Origin: CAZXWK01 sp964644675
Lineage (GTDB): Bacteria; Actinomycetota; Coriobacteriia; Anaerosomatales; JAAXUF01
Direction: 5' to 3'
Assembly: GCA_964644675.1 (NCBI GenBank)
Contig: CAZXWK010000011.1
Location: forward strand, 1 to 58,317
Length of the DNA stretch: 58,317 bases
Below the pieces are notes generated by a model. The model had not been told where the DNA came from, did no database searches, and saw nothing but the letters and a program-made list of their open reading frames with translations. The position numbers were made by a program, and so were the translations under genes. This document shows positions 8,359 to 16,585 of the stretch, piece after piece. How positions within the stretch are numbered: position 1 is the stretch's first letter; every line of letters starts with the position of its first letter.

Positions 8359-11352
8359 TCAACGTGTGTAGCCGTGCGTCGCACCGCCCGCGTGACACGC
8401 GGTAGAGCACTCGCCGTCTACCGCTCCCGCCGGGTCGCTCCACGCGAAGCCCGTCGCACGGAGCAGGTACGGCAGGTCCGACGACCCGTGGCTCACGTGG
8501 CAGCTGTCGCAGCCGAATCCCATCGAACTGTGGTACGAGTGCAATGCCTTCTTGGGCGCAGTGGCGCCTGCGTTGTAGAACCCGCTCCCGGTGCCGCCGG
8601 CTGGATTGTCGTCGGCGCCGGTCAAGTACACGGTCGAGCGGTGGCAGTCGTAGCAGAGCAGCGACGCGTCATCCACCGCCGTGCCGAAGTAGGCCGACTT
8701 CAGCAGCGGGGCATCGGGTGACGTATGCGGCCCGTCCACAGCACCCGCAAGCGACGTGCCGTGACACGCGTTGCACGCCGTTTTGTCGCCCACGGACACG
8801 CCGCCGACGAGCGTTGTTCCGGTCGCGTTCGTCGCCGGCGCAGGTCCCTCGACCGGATGGAAGGACGCGCCTCTCGTGTTGACCTCGGACGCGATCGAGC
8901 GCGGCGCCTCGGGGTCCCAGCGCGAATGGCACTTGAAGCACACCATGTAGTCCGCGGTCGCCGTCGTCGGCCCGCTCAGGTTCACGGTCGCCGAGTCGAC
9001 GTTGGTCACGAGCACGCCGCGGGCACCGATGAGCGCTCCCGGGAGAGCCGCGGTCGAGGAGGCGGCCGACGAGGCCAGATGCGAGTCGTGGCAGTCGGAG
9101 CACTCGACGTGTCGCGGCGACGGGACGCTCTCAGTGGGCTCGTGCGCGTGCGCGACCGCCCCGTCCGCATGCCGAGAAGGACCGACCGCGCCGATGTCGC
9201 CCACGACGACCGCGGGTCGGCCACCCGCCATTTCGACGCCACCGGCCGTCAACGTGAACCCGGCAACGAGGTCGTCGTGGGTCGCGCTCTGCTCAAAGAC
9301 CCGGATGGCCGGAGCGACCCCGGCCGTCGTGCGGGTGAAGTCGCCGGCGGTCGCGACGGCCAGGTCGCGCTCGCCGTCGCCGTTCGCATCGCCCAGTGCA
9401 AGTCCGGTCGCGTTGCTTCCCGCGCCGGTGGAGTAGTCGAAGCTCGTGCCGAAGCCGCCGCCCACGGCCTGCTCGATCACGCGCACGCCACTGCCGCCGG
9501 AGCCGCCGCCATACGCGACGATCATCTCAGCGCCCGAGGTGCCGGACGGCGTCACGCCGGTGAAGATGTCACCCACCGTGACGCCTCGCGCGGACCCTGC
9601 CGCGAGCGCGCCTCCGCCGCTCCCTCGCACCGCGCCTGCGCCGTCGAAGACGGTCAGGACGTCGGTGGCCTCTCCGGCGTAGCTCACGACGACCTCGTTG
9701 CCCCCGCCGTTCCACGCGTCGCCGATCGCGACGCCGCTGGGCTGCGAGCCCGTGCCGAACGGGCCGGTGGTCGTGAGCGCAGCGCCGTTCTCGGTCAGGA
9801 TGTACAGACCGTTCGAAGTGACGACGGCTATGTCGGCGCCGGCGGTACCGGTGACGTCGCCGGTGGCGAGACCGCTCGGCGTACCACCCACGGTCGCCGA
9901 CGCGATCCGAACCAGCGAGCCGCCGCTATAGCGCAGCACGTCGACGTCGCCGCCCGCGCTGACGGTCACGATCTCGGGCAGGCCCGAGCCGTCGACGAAG
10001 ACGTCGCCCACCGACACCAGCGCCGCGGGCACGGCCGGCAGCGGAATCGACAGCAGCCTGGTCGCGACGCCCTTGAGCGAGTCCGAGGAGACCACTGCGA
10101 GCCGCGTCGAGACGGCGTCGGTCACGAGCGCCTCGCGCACGCCGTCGCCGTCGATGTCACCGATGCCCAGTCCGCCGGGCTCCGTGACCGGGTCGAGATC
10201 GCGCGGACCCACGGGAGTGCTCGCCGCGCTGCTCTCCCGCGAGTAGACCTGCAGGCGCCCGTAGGCCGCGGACTCGACCGCGGCCGGCACCAGGCCGAGC
10301 ACCTCGTTGCCCGGGGTGGTCGGCGAGTAGGCGAGCGTCGCGAGGTCCGAGGCCGCGGGACCGCTCGCGTCATGGCAGCCGTAGCAGAGCGCCGGCTGCT
10401 CCTCGGCCAGCTGGCTCGGGATCACGACGCCCGAGGCGTCGGCGGAGCCGGTCGGGTTGTGGCAGACCTGGCACTCCCCGACTCGCCGAGAAGAACCGGC
10501 GGGCGCCCACGTGCCCGGAATCGCGACCGTCGCGTTGGACGACGCGTGAGCCGCGCGGTAGGTCGCCGAGCCGGTCCACGTCGCGGTGCTCCCGTCGTGG
10601 CAGGCGAAGCAGAAGGTCCGGTCGTTGGCGGAGATGGTCGTGGCGACCGAGACCGACGGGGTCTCCATCATCGTGCGTATCGTCGGCGCGACCGACGAAC
10701 CGTGCGGGTCATGGCACGCGTCGCAGACGATAGCGGTGCCCGTGGCCGGCGGAACGATCTTGGCCGCGTGCGCCGTCTGGTTGAACACGCCCAGGCCGTG
10801 GAACGAGCTGCCGGGCTGCTCGGTATGGCACGTGCCGCAGTACTCGTTGCCGCGGTAGACGGCGACGCCGGTAGCGGTGATCGCGCGGAGCAGGCCCGGA
10901 TACGGCGTGTTGCTCGCGTCCCGCGCGGTCCCGTGACTGTCGTGGCAGGTCGAGCAGTGCTTGGGCGAGGGCCCGAACGCCGAGGCCGTCGGATCGAGCG
11001 AGTGTCCCGACGACGCCTCGAACGAGCTCTGCACGTCGATCGCGGAGCCCAGCGAGTCCACGCCGTGGCACGAGTAGCACAGGCCGACGTCGCCGTCGGT
11101 CGCGGTCCCGACGAGCAGCGCGCTGCCCGACACGTCCGAGGCGACCGCCGACGTCCACACGCCGGTACCCGACGCACTGTGAGCGCGGTGGCACATCGCG
11201 CAGACGTCGGTGTCGTAGCTCGTAGCGATGTGTGGCGCGAGCGTCGTCGACTCCGACGCCGGCGCCCCGATCGAGGGCTGCGCGCACGCCAGAAGCGCGG
11301 CGAGTGCCACGGCACCCGTCACGACCCAGCGGCATGTCAGCCTTCGCAGCAT
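8359..11352 (-). CDS. Secreted 13-haem c-type cytochrome with central FG-GAP/VCBS propeller (997 aa)
   Basis: An N-terminal signal peptide (MLRRLTCRWVVTGAVALAALLACAQPSIGA) directs export. I count eight CXXCH motifs in the first 350 residues (CAMCH, CYSCH, CSTCH, CGTCH, CDACH, CFACH, CQVCH, CYGCH) and five near the C-terminus (CSDCH, CFKCH, CNACH, CYDCH, CDSCH), plus one irregular CX3CH (CSTACH) close to the end. Between them lie about 400 residues of FG-GAP/VCBS-type repeats (GIGDIDGDGVREALV, LALGDANGDGERDLAVAT), which usually fold as a calcium-binding beta-propeller. An extracellular electron-carrying protein with a propeller for binding or spacing is inferred. Its ATG overlaps the stop of the upstream 470-aa gene by one base, so they are probably translationally coupled. 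Confidence 0.88.
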   Translation of the reverse strand: MLRRLTCRWVVTGAVALAALLACAQPSIGAPASESTTLAPHIATSYDTDVCAMCHRAHSASGTGVWTSAVASDVSGSALLVGTATDGDVGLCYSCHGVDSLGSAIDVQSSFEASSGHSLDPTASAFGPSPKHCSTCHDSHGTARDASNTPYPGLLRAITATGVAVYRGNEYCGTCHTEQPGSSFHGLGVFNQTAHAAKIVPPATGTAIVCDACHDPHGSSVAPTIRTMMETPSVSVATTISANDRTFCFACHDGSTATWTGSATYRAAHASSNATVAIPGTWAPAGSSRRVGECQVCHNPTGSADASGVVIPSQLAEEQPALCYGCHDASGPAASDLATLAYSPTTPGNEVLGLVPAAVESAAYGRLQVYSRESSAASTPVGPRDLDPVTEPGGLGIGDIDGDGVREALVTDAVSTRLAVVSSDSLKGVATRLLSIPLPAVPAALVSVGDVFVDGSGLPEIVTVSAGGDVDVLRYSGGSLVRIASATVGGTPSGLATGDVTGTAGADIAVVTSNGLYILTENGAALTTTGPFGTGSQPSGVAIGDAWNGGGNEVVVSYAGEATDVLTVFDGAGAVRGSGGGALAAGSARGVTVGDIFTGVTPSGTSGAEMIVAYGGGSGGSGVRVIEQAVGGGFGTSFDYSTGAGSNATGLALGDANGDGERDLAVATAGDFTRTTAGVAPAIRVFEQSATHDDLVAGFTLTAGGVEMAGGRPAVVVGDIGAVGPSRHADGAVAHAHEPTESVPSPRHVECSDCHDSHLASSAASSTAALPGALIGARGVLVTNVDSATVNLSGPTTATADYMVCFKCHSRWDPEAPRSIASEVNTRGASFHPVEGPAPATNATGTTLVGGVSVGDKTACNACHGTSLAGAVDGPHTSPDAPLLKSAYFGTAVDDASLLCYDCHRSTVYLTGADDNPAGGTGSGFYNAGATAPKKALHSYHSSMGFGCDSCHVSHGSSDLPYLLRATGFAWSDPAGAVDGECSTACHAGGATHGYTR

Positions 11353-12764
11353 CAGGCAGGCGACTCCTGACGGATCGACTCCAGCGCGGGAGCGAGCTTG
11401 TCGGCGCTCGGCTCGACGCCGACCTCGGCCGCCTCAGCGACCACGCGGCCGAGGGCGGCGCACGCGTCGTCCATGCTCGCGTCCTCGGGCACCGCGGCGA
11501 TGAGCGCATCGAGCCACGTCGGGACGCCCGCGGACGTCGAGGACGACTCGGCCCAACCCCGCACGATCTGGGCGTCGAAAGGCGCGCCCTCGTTCTCGAC
11601 CGCGGGAAGCTCCTCGAAACGCCAGGACACCCGCACCGCCGAGGAGAACGCCTCCTCGATCTCGGGCGCCTGACCTTTCGCGCCGATCAGTACGATCACG
11701 GCCTCGCTCTTGAGCGCCCAGCGGAGCTGCAACAGCGTCGAGACGATCTTCATCCGCAGGTCGGCCGGGACGTTCTCCCACATCGCGAAGCCGTCGTAGG
11801 TGAGCACCCCGATGCGCGCGCGGGTCTCGGCGAAGCGGAACAGCGCGGCAAGCGTCTTGGTCGGCGCCTTGGTGACCTTGAACTCCTGGGCCATCGAAAG
11901 CGAACCCTGGGAGCGGTAGGCCCGGATGCCACGCGCGACCACCGGCGACAGGTGCGTCTTGGTGTAGGCGACGACGTAGTCGAAGAGCAGCTCGTCTGCC
12001 GAGGGGCCGTCCTCGGACTCCCCTTCGGTCAGCGCGTCCGACCCGTCGAGCGGTGTCACGAACGCGTCGGCCATGGGGTCGTCGGTGGCCTCGTCGTCGA
12101 CGTTGTCCGCCACCGCCTGCTCGGCGTCACCCTCGGTGGGATCGGTCTCGAGGAGGCGCGTCCGCGCCGTGCCGATGCGCATGAGGATCTCGGTGTCCTC
12201 GGCGCCCGGCCGCGCGTCAACGTACTCGCCGAAGACCCGTGCCGAGAAGGCCTTGGGATCCGCGTCGATCTCCGCCACCAGATCGGCCACGTCGGTCCCG
12301 CCCAGCACGATCCACTCGGCCAGGTCCGCGTCGGGCTCGGTCAGCGCCTTGCGCGCCCAGGCGGCGAGGGTGAGATCGGCTTCGGTACCCGCCACGCGCT
12401 CGGCGATGATCCCGAGCGCCGCGCGAACGCGCCCCATGCGCATCATGTCGAGCGGCACGTACGCCTGAATGATGCCGGGAACGGGATCGTCCGCAGCCAC
12501 GGCCGAGAACAGTCCGGCGAGCGCGGTCACGGGGTAGTAGGTCGGAATCTCTGAAGCCTTCTCGACGAAGATCGGCCTGCGTTCCGGGTCGTCCACAGCG
12601 GCGTCCATCACGCCGAGCAGACGCATCGCCGCAGCGTGACAGGACAACTTCACGCCCAACGTCCCAGCCCTGAAGGTCTCGAGCGGAACGAACGGGTTCG
12701 CTCGAAGCCCAAGAACGCGAAAGCCGCTTGCAGCGGCGTCCTCGGAGTTGTTGACGGTGTTCAA
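11352..12764 (-). CDS. Unknown cytoplasmic protein, possibly a degenerate ATPase-like fold (470 aa)
   Basis: The start is taken as TTG at 12764 because GAGGTAAGG lies just upstream; an in-frame ATG at 12830 has no such site and would overlap the likely promoter. There is no signal peptide or membrane helix. The N-terminus (VLGLRANPFVPLETF) and a later segment (VPADLRMKIVSTLLQLRWAL followed by EAVIVLIGAKG) recall ExeA/AAA-type ATPases, but I see no P-loop, so this is weak. An acidic linker (about residues 180-240) separates two halves. It is the first gene of the operon that makes the 13-haem cytochrome and surface proteins, and its stop overlaps that cytochrome's start. A regulatory or assembly role is possible; the function is unknown. 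Confidence 0.6.
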   Translation of the reverse strand: MNTVNNSEDAAASGFRVLGLRANPFVPLETFRAGTLGVKLSCHAAAMRLLGVMDAAVDDPERRPIFVEKASEIPTYYPVTALAGLFSAVAADDPVPGIIQAYVPLDMMRMGRVRAALGIIAERVAGTEADLTLAAWARKALTEPDADLAEWIVLGGTDVADLVAEIDADPKAFSARVFGEYVDARPGAEDTEILMRIGTARTRLLETDPTEGDAEQAVADNVDDEATDDPMADAFVTPLDGSDALTEGESEDGPSADELLFDYVVAYTKTHLSPVVARGIRAYRSQGSLSMAQEFKVTKAPTKTLAALFRFAETRARIGVLTYDGFAMWENVPADLRMKIVSTLLQLRWALKSEAVIVLIGAKGQAPEIEEAFSSAVRVSWRFEELPAVENEGAPFDAQIVRGWAESSSTSAGVPTWLDALIAAVPEDASMDDACAALGRVVAEAAEVGVEPSADKLAPALESIRQESPA

Positions 12765-12836
12765 TTCCTTACCTCTCTCAGGGCACGGGGACGCTTGGCC
12801 GGATCCCCTTGCTGATGGCGGCCCTTCCAATCTCCG

Positions 12837-12842
12837 ATTATA
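12837..12842 (-). promoter_or_regulatory. Candidate -10 box (TATAAT) for the surface-cytochrome operon
   Basis: A perfect minus-strand TATAAT lies in the gap upstream of the TTG start at 12764. The sequence 17-18 bp further upstream does not resemble TTGACA, so this is only a candidate. Confidence 0.35.
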
Positions 12843-13001
12843 CGGTCACGTGCACCGCGAAAGCGAGCCGAACGCGCAGGTCGCACAGGGAAAACACATA
12901 CGCGCGCCAACCGCTTCGACAGGAGCAGCGACCGTGCCAAAGGACGATCCCCCTTCGGCAGCGGCCAGAGACCCTCCGAGAACGCGTCGCCAGCACGCGA
13001 A

Positions 13002-13033
13002 GAGGCCCCGGACGGGGATGCGTCCGGGGCCTC
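13002..13033 (-). terminator. Hairpin terminator after the hydrogenase operon
   Basis: A perfect 13-bp GC-rich stem (GAGGCCCCGGACG pairing with CGTCCGGGGCCTC, 6-nt loop) lies about 30 bp past the stop of the six-haem cytochrome gene. The following bases are only weakly T-rich. Confidence 0.75.
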
Positions 13034-13065
13034 TCACGGTGCCGTTCAGGACGGCTGTGCGACTG

Positions 13066-14382
13066 CTACTTGTTGTGGCAGCGCTCGCACACGCCGCGGT
13101 TGTCAGCACGCAGGAGCGAACTCGAGAAGTTCGGGTTCACGCCAGCCTCAGCCGCCGGGACGGTCGACACCTTCTCAGGTGCGAAGCCGTTCGGGGTGAG
13201 GGTCATGACCGCGCTGGCCCAACCAGTCATCTCGACGGCGGTACCGTGTGCGCGGTGGCACGTCAGGCAGCCGACGTAGTCCTGGGTGGTCCAGTAGCCG
13301 GACTGGTTCGGGTTCGCACCCATGCGAGCCTCGAGCGGGAGAACCGTGCTCGTGATCGCGGTGGAGCCCCAACCGTTGACCGTGGTGACCGTACCCACAA
13401 CGACGTTGACCGGGTGACGGTGGAACGTCTGAGTCCCCACGTTGCCGGCGCCGGAGGTCACGCCCGGGGTCAGCGCAGGCTGATCCGTGGCGTCCACCGA
13501 CAGGTAGCCGTTGTAGTTGTAGGCCGAGGTCTTGTTGTCGTACTGCGTATGGCAAGCGGCGCACCACGTCGAGATCGAGCGGAAGTCACCGTTGCTGTAC
13601 GTCGCCGGCTGCGCCCACTGGAGGCGAGTCGTCGTGTAGTTCGGGAAGTACGTCGTCATCTGGCTCGCGCCGGCGTCATGCTTCAGCCAACCACCAGTAG
13701 CGATCGACGGATAGCCACGCTCGATCGAGAAGACGTACGCCTGCGGAGCGTCACCGTTGTAGCCACCGACGGAGACGGTGCCGCCCGGAGCGCTCGCGTT
13801 GTTGACCGTGTCCTTGAGGAGACGGTAGTTCGACGAGCCGTGCGGATCGTGGCAGTCGGTGCAGGTGAGGTTCACACCCGTGGGAGCCGAGGAACCGGCA
13901 CCCCACATCGGATCCGTCGCGGCCCCGGCCTCCATGTTGTGCATGGAGCTGGAGGGCACGAACGGGCCGCTGGTCGACGTCGGCATCTCGGAGAAGCCAC
14001 CGCCGTTCAGAATCCCGCCGAAGACGGAGTCCGTCTGGTAGGCGATGCCGCCACCCAGCGCAACACCAACCGAGCCCGAAGGACCGGAGTCGAAGATGCC
14101 CTGCTCGACGTTGGTCGATGCGCCAGGAGCGTCCGCGCCGTGGCAGGCGTAGCAGAACTCCTGCATCGTCGTGGCGTCGGAGATGAGCAACGCGCTGTGG
14201 GTGTTGGAACCCGCGTCAGTCCAGGTCACACCGGAGAACGAGGTGTGAGCGCGGTGACAGCCAGCGCACGCATCCGTGTCGAGAGCATAGCCGCCGTGCG
14301 GACCGAAGTTCGCGAATGCAGCGCTCGCGAACGCGAACACGAGGACCGTGGCCAGTGCGAGAACGATGATTGCCTTTTTCAC
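13066..14382 (-). CDS. Six-haem OmcS-like extracellular c-type cytochrome of the hydrogenase operon (438 aa)
   Basis: Starts at GTG (14382), preceded by GGGGGTG. It has a cleavable signal peptide (MKKAIIVLALATVLVFAFASAAFA). Six CXXCH motifs appear in the order CAGCHRAH, CYACH, CTDCHDPHG, CAACH, CLTCHRAHG and a C-terminal CERCHNK, with an FHRHPVN motif between haems 4 and 5. This order, the CHDPHG + YRLL context, WCxxCH, RHP and CHRAH motifs, and ending a few residues after the last haem all match what I recall of Geobacter OmcS, the six-haem nanowire subunit. It is the third gene after the hydrogenase small and large subunits (17-bp gap), so it is the likely electron acceptor of H2 oxidation. 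A close paralogue closes the formate dehydrogenase operon at 23856-25076. Filament formation is inference. Confidence 0.85.
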   Translation of the reverse strand: MKKAIIVLALATVLVFAFASAAFANFGPHGGYALDTDACAGCHRAHTSFSGVTWTDAGSNTHSALLISDATTMQEFCYACHGADAPGASTNVEQGIFDSGPSGSVGVALGGGIAYQTDSVFGGILNGGGFSEMPTSTSGPFVPSSSMHNMEAGAATDPMWGAGSSAPTGVNLTCTDCHDPHGSSNYRLLKDTVNNASAPGGTVSVGGYNGDAPQAYVFSIERGYPSIATGGWLKHDAGASQMTTYFPNYTTTRLQWAQPATYSNGDFRSISTWCAACHTQYDNKTSAYNYNGYLSVDATDQPALTPGVTSGAGNVGTQTFHRHPVNVVVGTVTTVNGWGSTAITSTVLPLEARMGANPNQSGYWTTQDYVGCLTCHRAHGTAVEMTGWASAVMTLTPNGFAPEKVSTVPAAEAGVNPNFSSSLLRADNRGVCERCHNK

Positions 14383-14399
14383 TCAGTACACCCCCTTCT

Positions 14400-16565
14400 C
14401 TAGTGTACCGCGCAGGCGATGCACGGGTCGAAGGACTGGGCAACTCGCATGGCCTCGACGCCACCGCCCGCAGTGATCGCGGTGTTGTTCGAGGTCGTGT
14501 AGGTAGTCTGCTGTGCGCTGTAGGGCACGCGCATCATCGACTCCTCCATCGGGCCGTTGGCGCCGGTGACGTCCTTGGGGCCGGCGTTCCACGTGGTCGG
14601 CACGACGCACTGGTACGCAGTGATCTTGCCGCCGTTGATGGTGCAGAAGTGCATGAGCGCGCCACGCGGAGCCTCGGTCGCACCGAAGCCGGTCTTGAGC
14701 GTGGTCGGGGTCGTCTTGGCGTTCCACGTCGCGGCGATGCCGGAGGGCGACTTGCTCTCCCACATCAGCTGCTGGAGCCAGCCGGCAGACGGCGCCGGAC
14801 GCGATCCGGTACCCGAGGTATCGAGTGCCGGGAACGTCGGCGAGGTCGCGCTCTTGCCAATGGAGCCGAGGATCTTCTGGACCAGGACGAGCGACTGCAC
14901 CGCGCGAGCCCGGATACGGTCGATCGTGGAAAGACCGGACTTGAGGCTGGCGATGTAGGTGACGCCCGGGAAGCCGCTGGGCGCGTCGACGATGACCGCG
15001 TTCGCGTTGTAGTACGCGCCGGTGATCGCGCTGTAGCTCAGCGTGCGGATGTCAGTGCCGGCAGCGCCGTTGTCGTAGATGGCCGCGCCGATCTGAACAG
15101 CGGCGAGACCCGTCACGACGAGAGCGACAGCGAGGTCCGGGTTGATCATCGCCGGATCGAGGCCGGAGTAGGCCGGCGTTCCGGTGACGGACTTGGTGTA
15201 GGCCGTGAAGCCAGGGATCTGGCCGGAGAGGGCTCCGCCTTCGGTCCACACGCCCTGGATGAACATGCAGGCGAGCGGGCCGACTTCCATCGGCTTCCAC
15301 ACGGGGCTGGCGCTCGTGCCGACGTTCCAGCGCGGGGCCTTCAGCCACGAGTACTGGGTCGTGCCGCCATCACGCTTCGGGATGGTGCGGTTGACCGTGG
15401 CCGGGTTGGAGACACCGTCGGCCGAGTAGCCGGCCGTCAGCGCGCGGGCCGTCGTGTACTCGTAGCGCGAGTGCGCGACGTGCTCACGGAGGTTGGCCAG
15501 GACGTCACCCGAGGTGATGCCACTCGTCACGCCGCCCTTGAGGTAGTAGCCGCGAGGCGTACCGAGCGTGCCGTCAGAGTTCGGGAAGCCACCCCACGAG
15601 ATGAAGTTGCCGACACCCGCGCCCCAACCGGTGTTGCCACTGGTGGGAGCCTCGGTCGCATTGTTCTGCCCGGCGAGGACCCAGAGGCCGCTCGCAGCGG
15701 TGTTGAGCAGAGTAGCGTTGTCGAGGTTGTCGAAGTTCGGGTACAGAGCGCCCAGCGCGAGAAGCGTCGGGACGTACTCGGTCGCCACGAACACGCCGAC
15801 TTCCTGGATCATGTCGTGGAACTTCTGGCACTTCGACGTCAGGTCGGCGGTGCTGTCGGTAGACACGCCACCCGCGATCCACGCCGAGGTCATCGGCATA
15901 CGTCCGGCGAACATCGCGCCGGCCTCGAAGGTGAGGCGACGGATGCGGAGCGCCTTGACGTACTGCTTGATGACCGCGGACCAGAGGTCCTTCGAGAACC
16001 CGTTCGAGCCGTTGAGCGGCAGAGCGCCCTGCTGGCCCGAGGTGCTCGCACTGCCGTCGCCCTGGGCGCCGTGGCCCTTGGAGACGAGCAGCGGGTGATA
16101 GTAGCTGTCGTCCCAGTACGGGGTCCACGGCGGAACCGCGGGGCCCTGCACGTAGCTCGGGGCGGCGAGGTGATAGAAGTGCGTGATGCTCGACATGAGG
16201 AACTCGGCCGAGAGCACCAGGTTGCGGATGAACATCGCCTTGGGCGGTACACCCTTGCTGTCGGTCAGCGTGCTGAACGTCTGGAAGTTGTCGTTGTAGC
16301 CATAGACGGCCTCAACGGCATACAGCGAGGTCGTGCCGTGGGGCACGGGACACACGCCGCAGATACGCTGCACGAACGTGATCGCGTCGTTCGGCTCGCG
16401 GCCGATCAGGAAGTTCTCGAATCCACGCCACAAGTTGCCGTGGACGTCGGCCTTGTTCACGAAGCCGTTCGCGTCGGTGTCGAGCTTGACGCCGAGGTGG
16501 CCTTCGATACGTGAGATCGGGTCGACCTCGACGTCGGTAGCACCAGTGAGGTATGTGACTGCCAT
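14400..16565 (-). CDS. [NiFe] hydrogenase large subunit (group 1-like, no C-terminal extension)
   Basis: 721 residues; carries the NiFe(CN)2CO site and oxidises H2. The N-terminal nickel motif RICGVCP (Cys69, Cys72) and the C-terminal motif DPCIACAVH (Cys715, Cys718) supply the four ligands. The stop codon directly follows the final His721, so the usual peptide removed by a HyaD/HybD-type endopeptidase is absent. The protein is longer than the usual 550-600 residues because of loops in the middle (for example about 365-400 and 490-540). It has no signal peptide and would be exported by hitch-hiking on the Tat signal of the small subunit. The small subunit ends 20 bp upstream and the six-haem cytochrome begins 17 bp downstream. 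No hydrogenase maturation gene is in the window. Confidence 0.93.
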   Translation of the reverse strand: MAVTYLTGATDVEVDPISRIEGHLGVKLDTDANGFVNKADVHGNLWRGFENFLIGREPNDAITFVQRICGVCPVPHGTTSLYAVEAVYGYNDNFQTFSTLTDSKGVPPKAMFIRNLVLSAEFLMSSITHFYHLAAPSYVQGPAVPPWTPYWDDSYYHPLLVSKGHGAQGDGSASTSGQQGALPLNGSNGFSKDLWSAVIKQYVKALRIRRLTFEAGAMFAGRMPMTSAWIAGGVSTDSTADLTSKCQKFHDMIQEVGVFVATEYVPTLLALGALYPNFDNLDNATLLNTAASGLWVLAGQNNATEAPTSGNTGWGAGVGNFISWGGFPNSDGTLGTPRGYYLKGGVTSGITSGDVLANLREHVAHSRYEYTTARALTAGYSADGVSNPATVNRTIPKRDGGTTQYSWLKAPRWNVGTSASPVWKPMEVGPLACMFIQGVWTEGGALSGQIPGFTAYTKSVTGTPAYSGLDPAMINPDLAVALVVTGLAAVQIGAAIYDNGAAGTDIRTLSYSAITGAYYNANAVIVDAPSGFPGVTYIASLKSGLSTIDRIRARAVQSLVLVQKILGSIGKSATSPTFPALDTSGTGSRPAPSAGWLQQLMWESKSPSGIAATWNAKTTPTTLKTGFGATEAPRGALMHFCTINGGKITAYQCVVPTTWNAGPKDVTGANGPMEESMMRVPYSAQQTTYTTSNNTAITAGGGVEAMRVAQSFDPCIACAVH

Positions 16566-16585
16566 CTGCTATCCTCCTTCCTCTT

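Larger units (their letters stand above)
12765..13065. other. Intergenic region: terminator of hydrogenase operon and upstream region of the 12764 operon
   Basis: About 300 bp without a gene. The right part holds the hairpin terminator at 13002-13033. The left part holds a TATAAT on the minus strand (12837-12842), about 75 bp before the TTG start at 12764. No good -35 box is visible at the right spacing. Nothing else was recognised. Confidence 0.6.
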
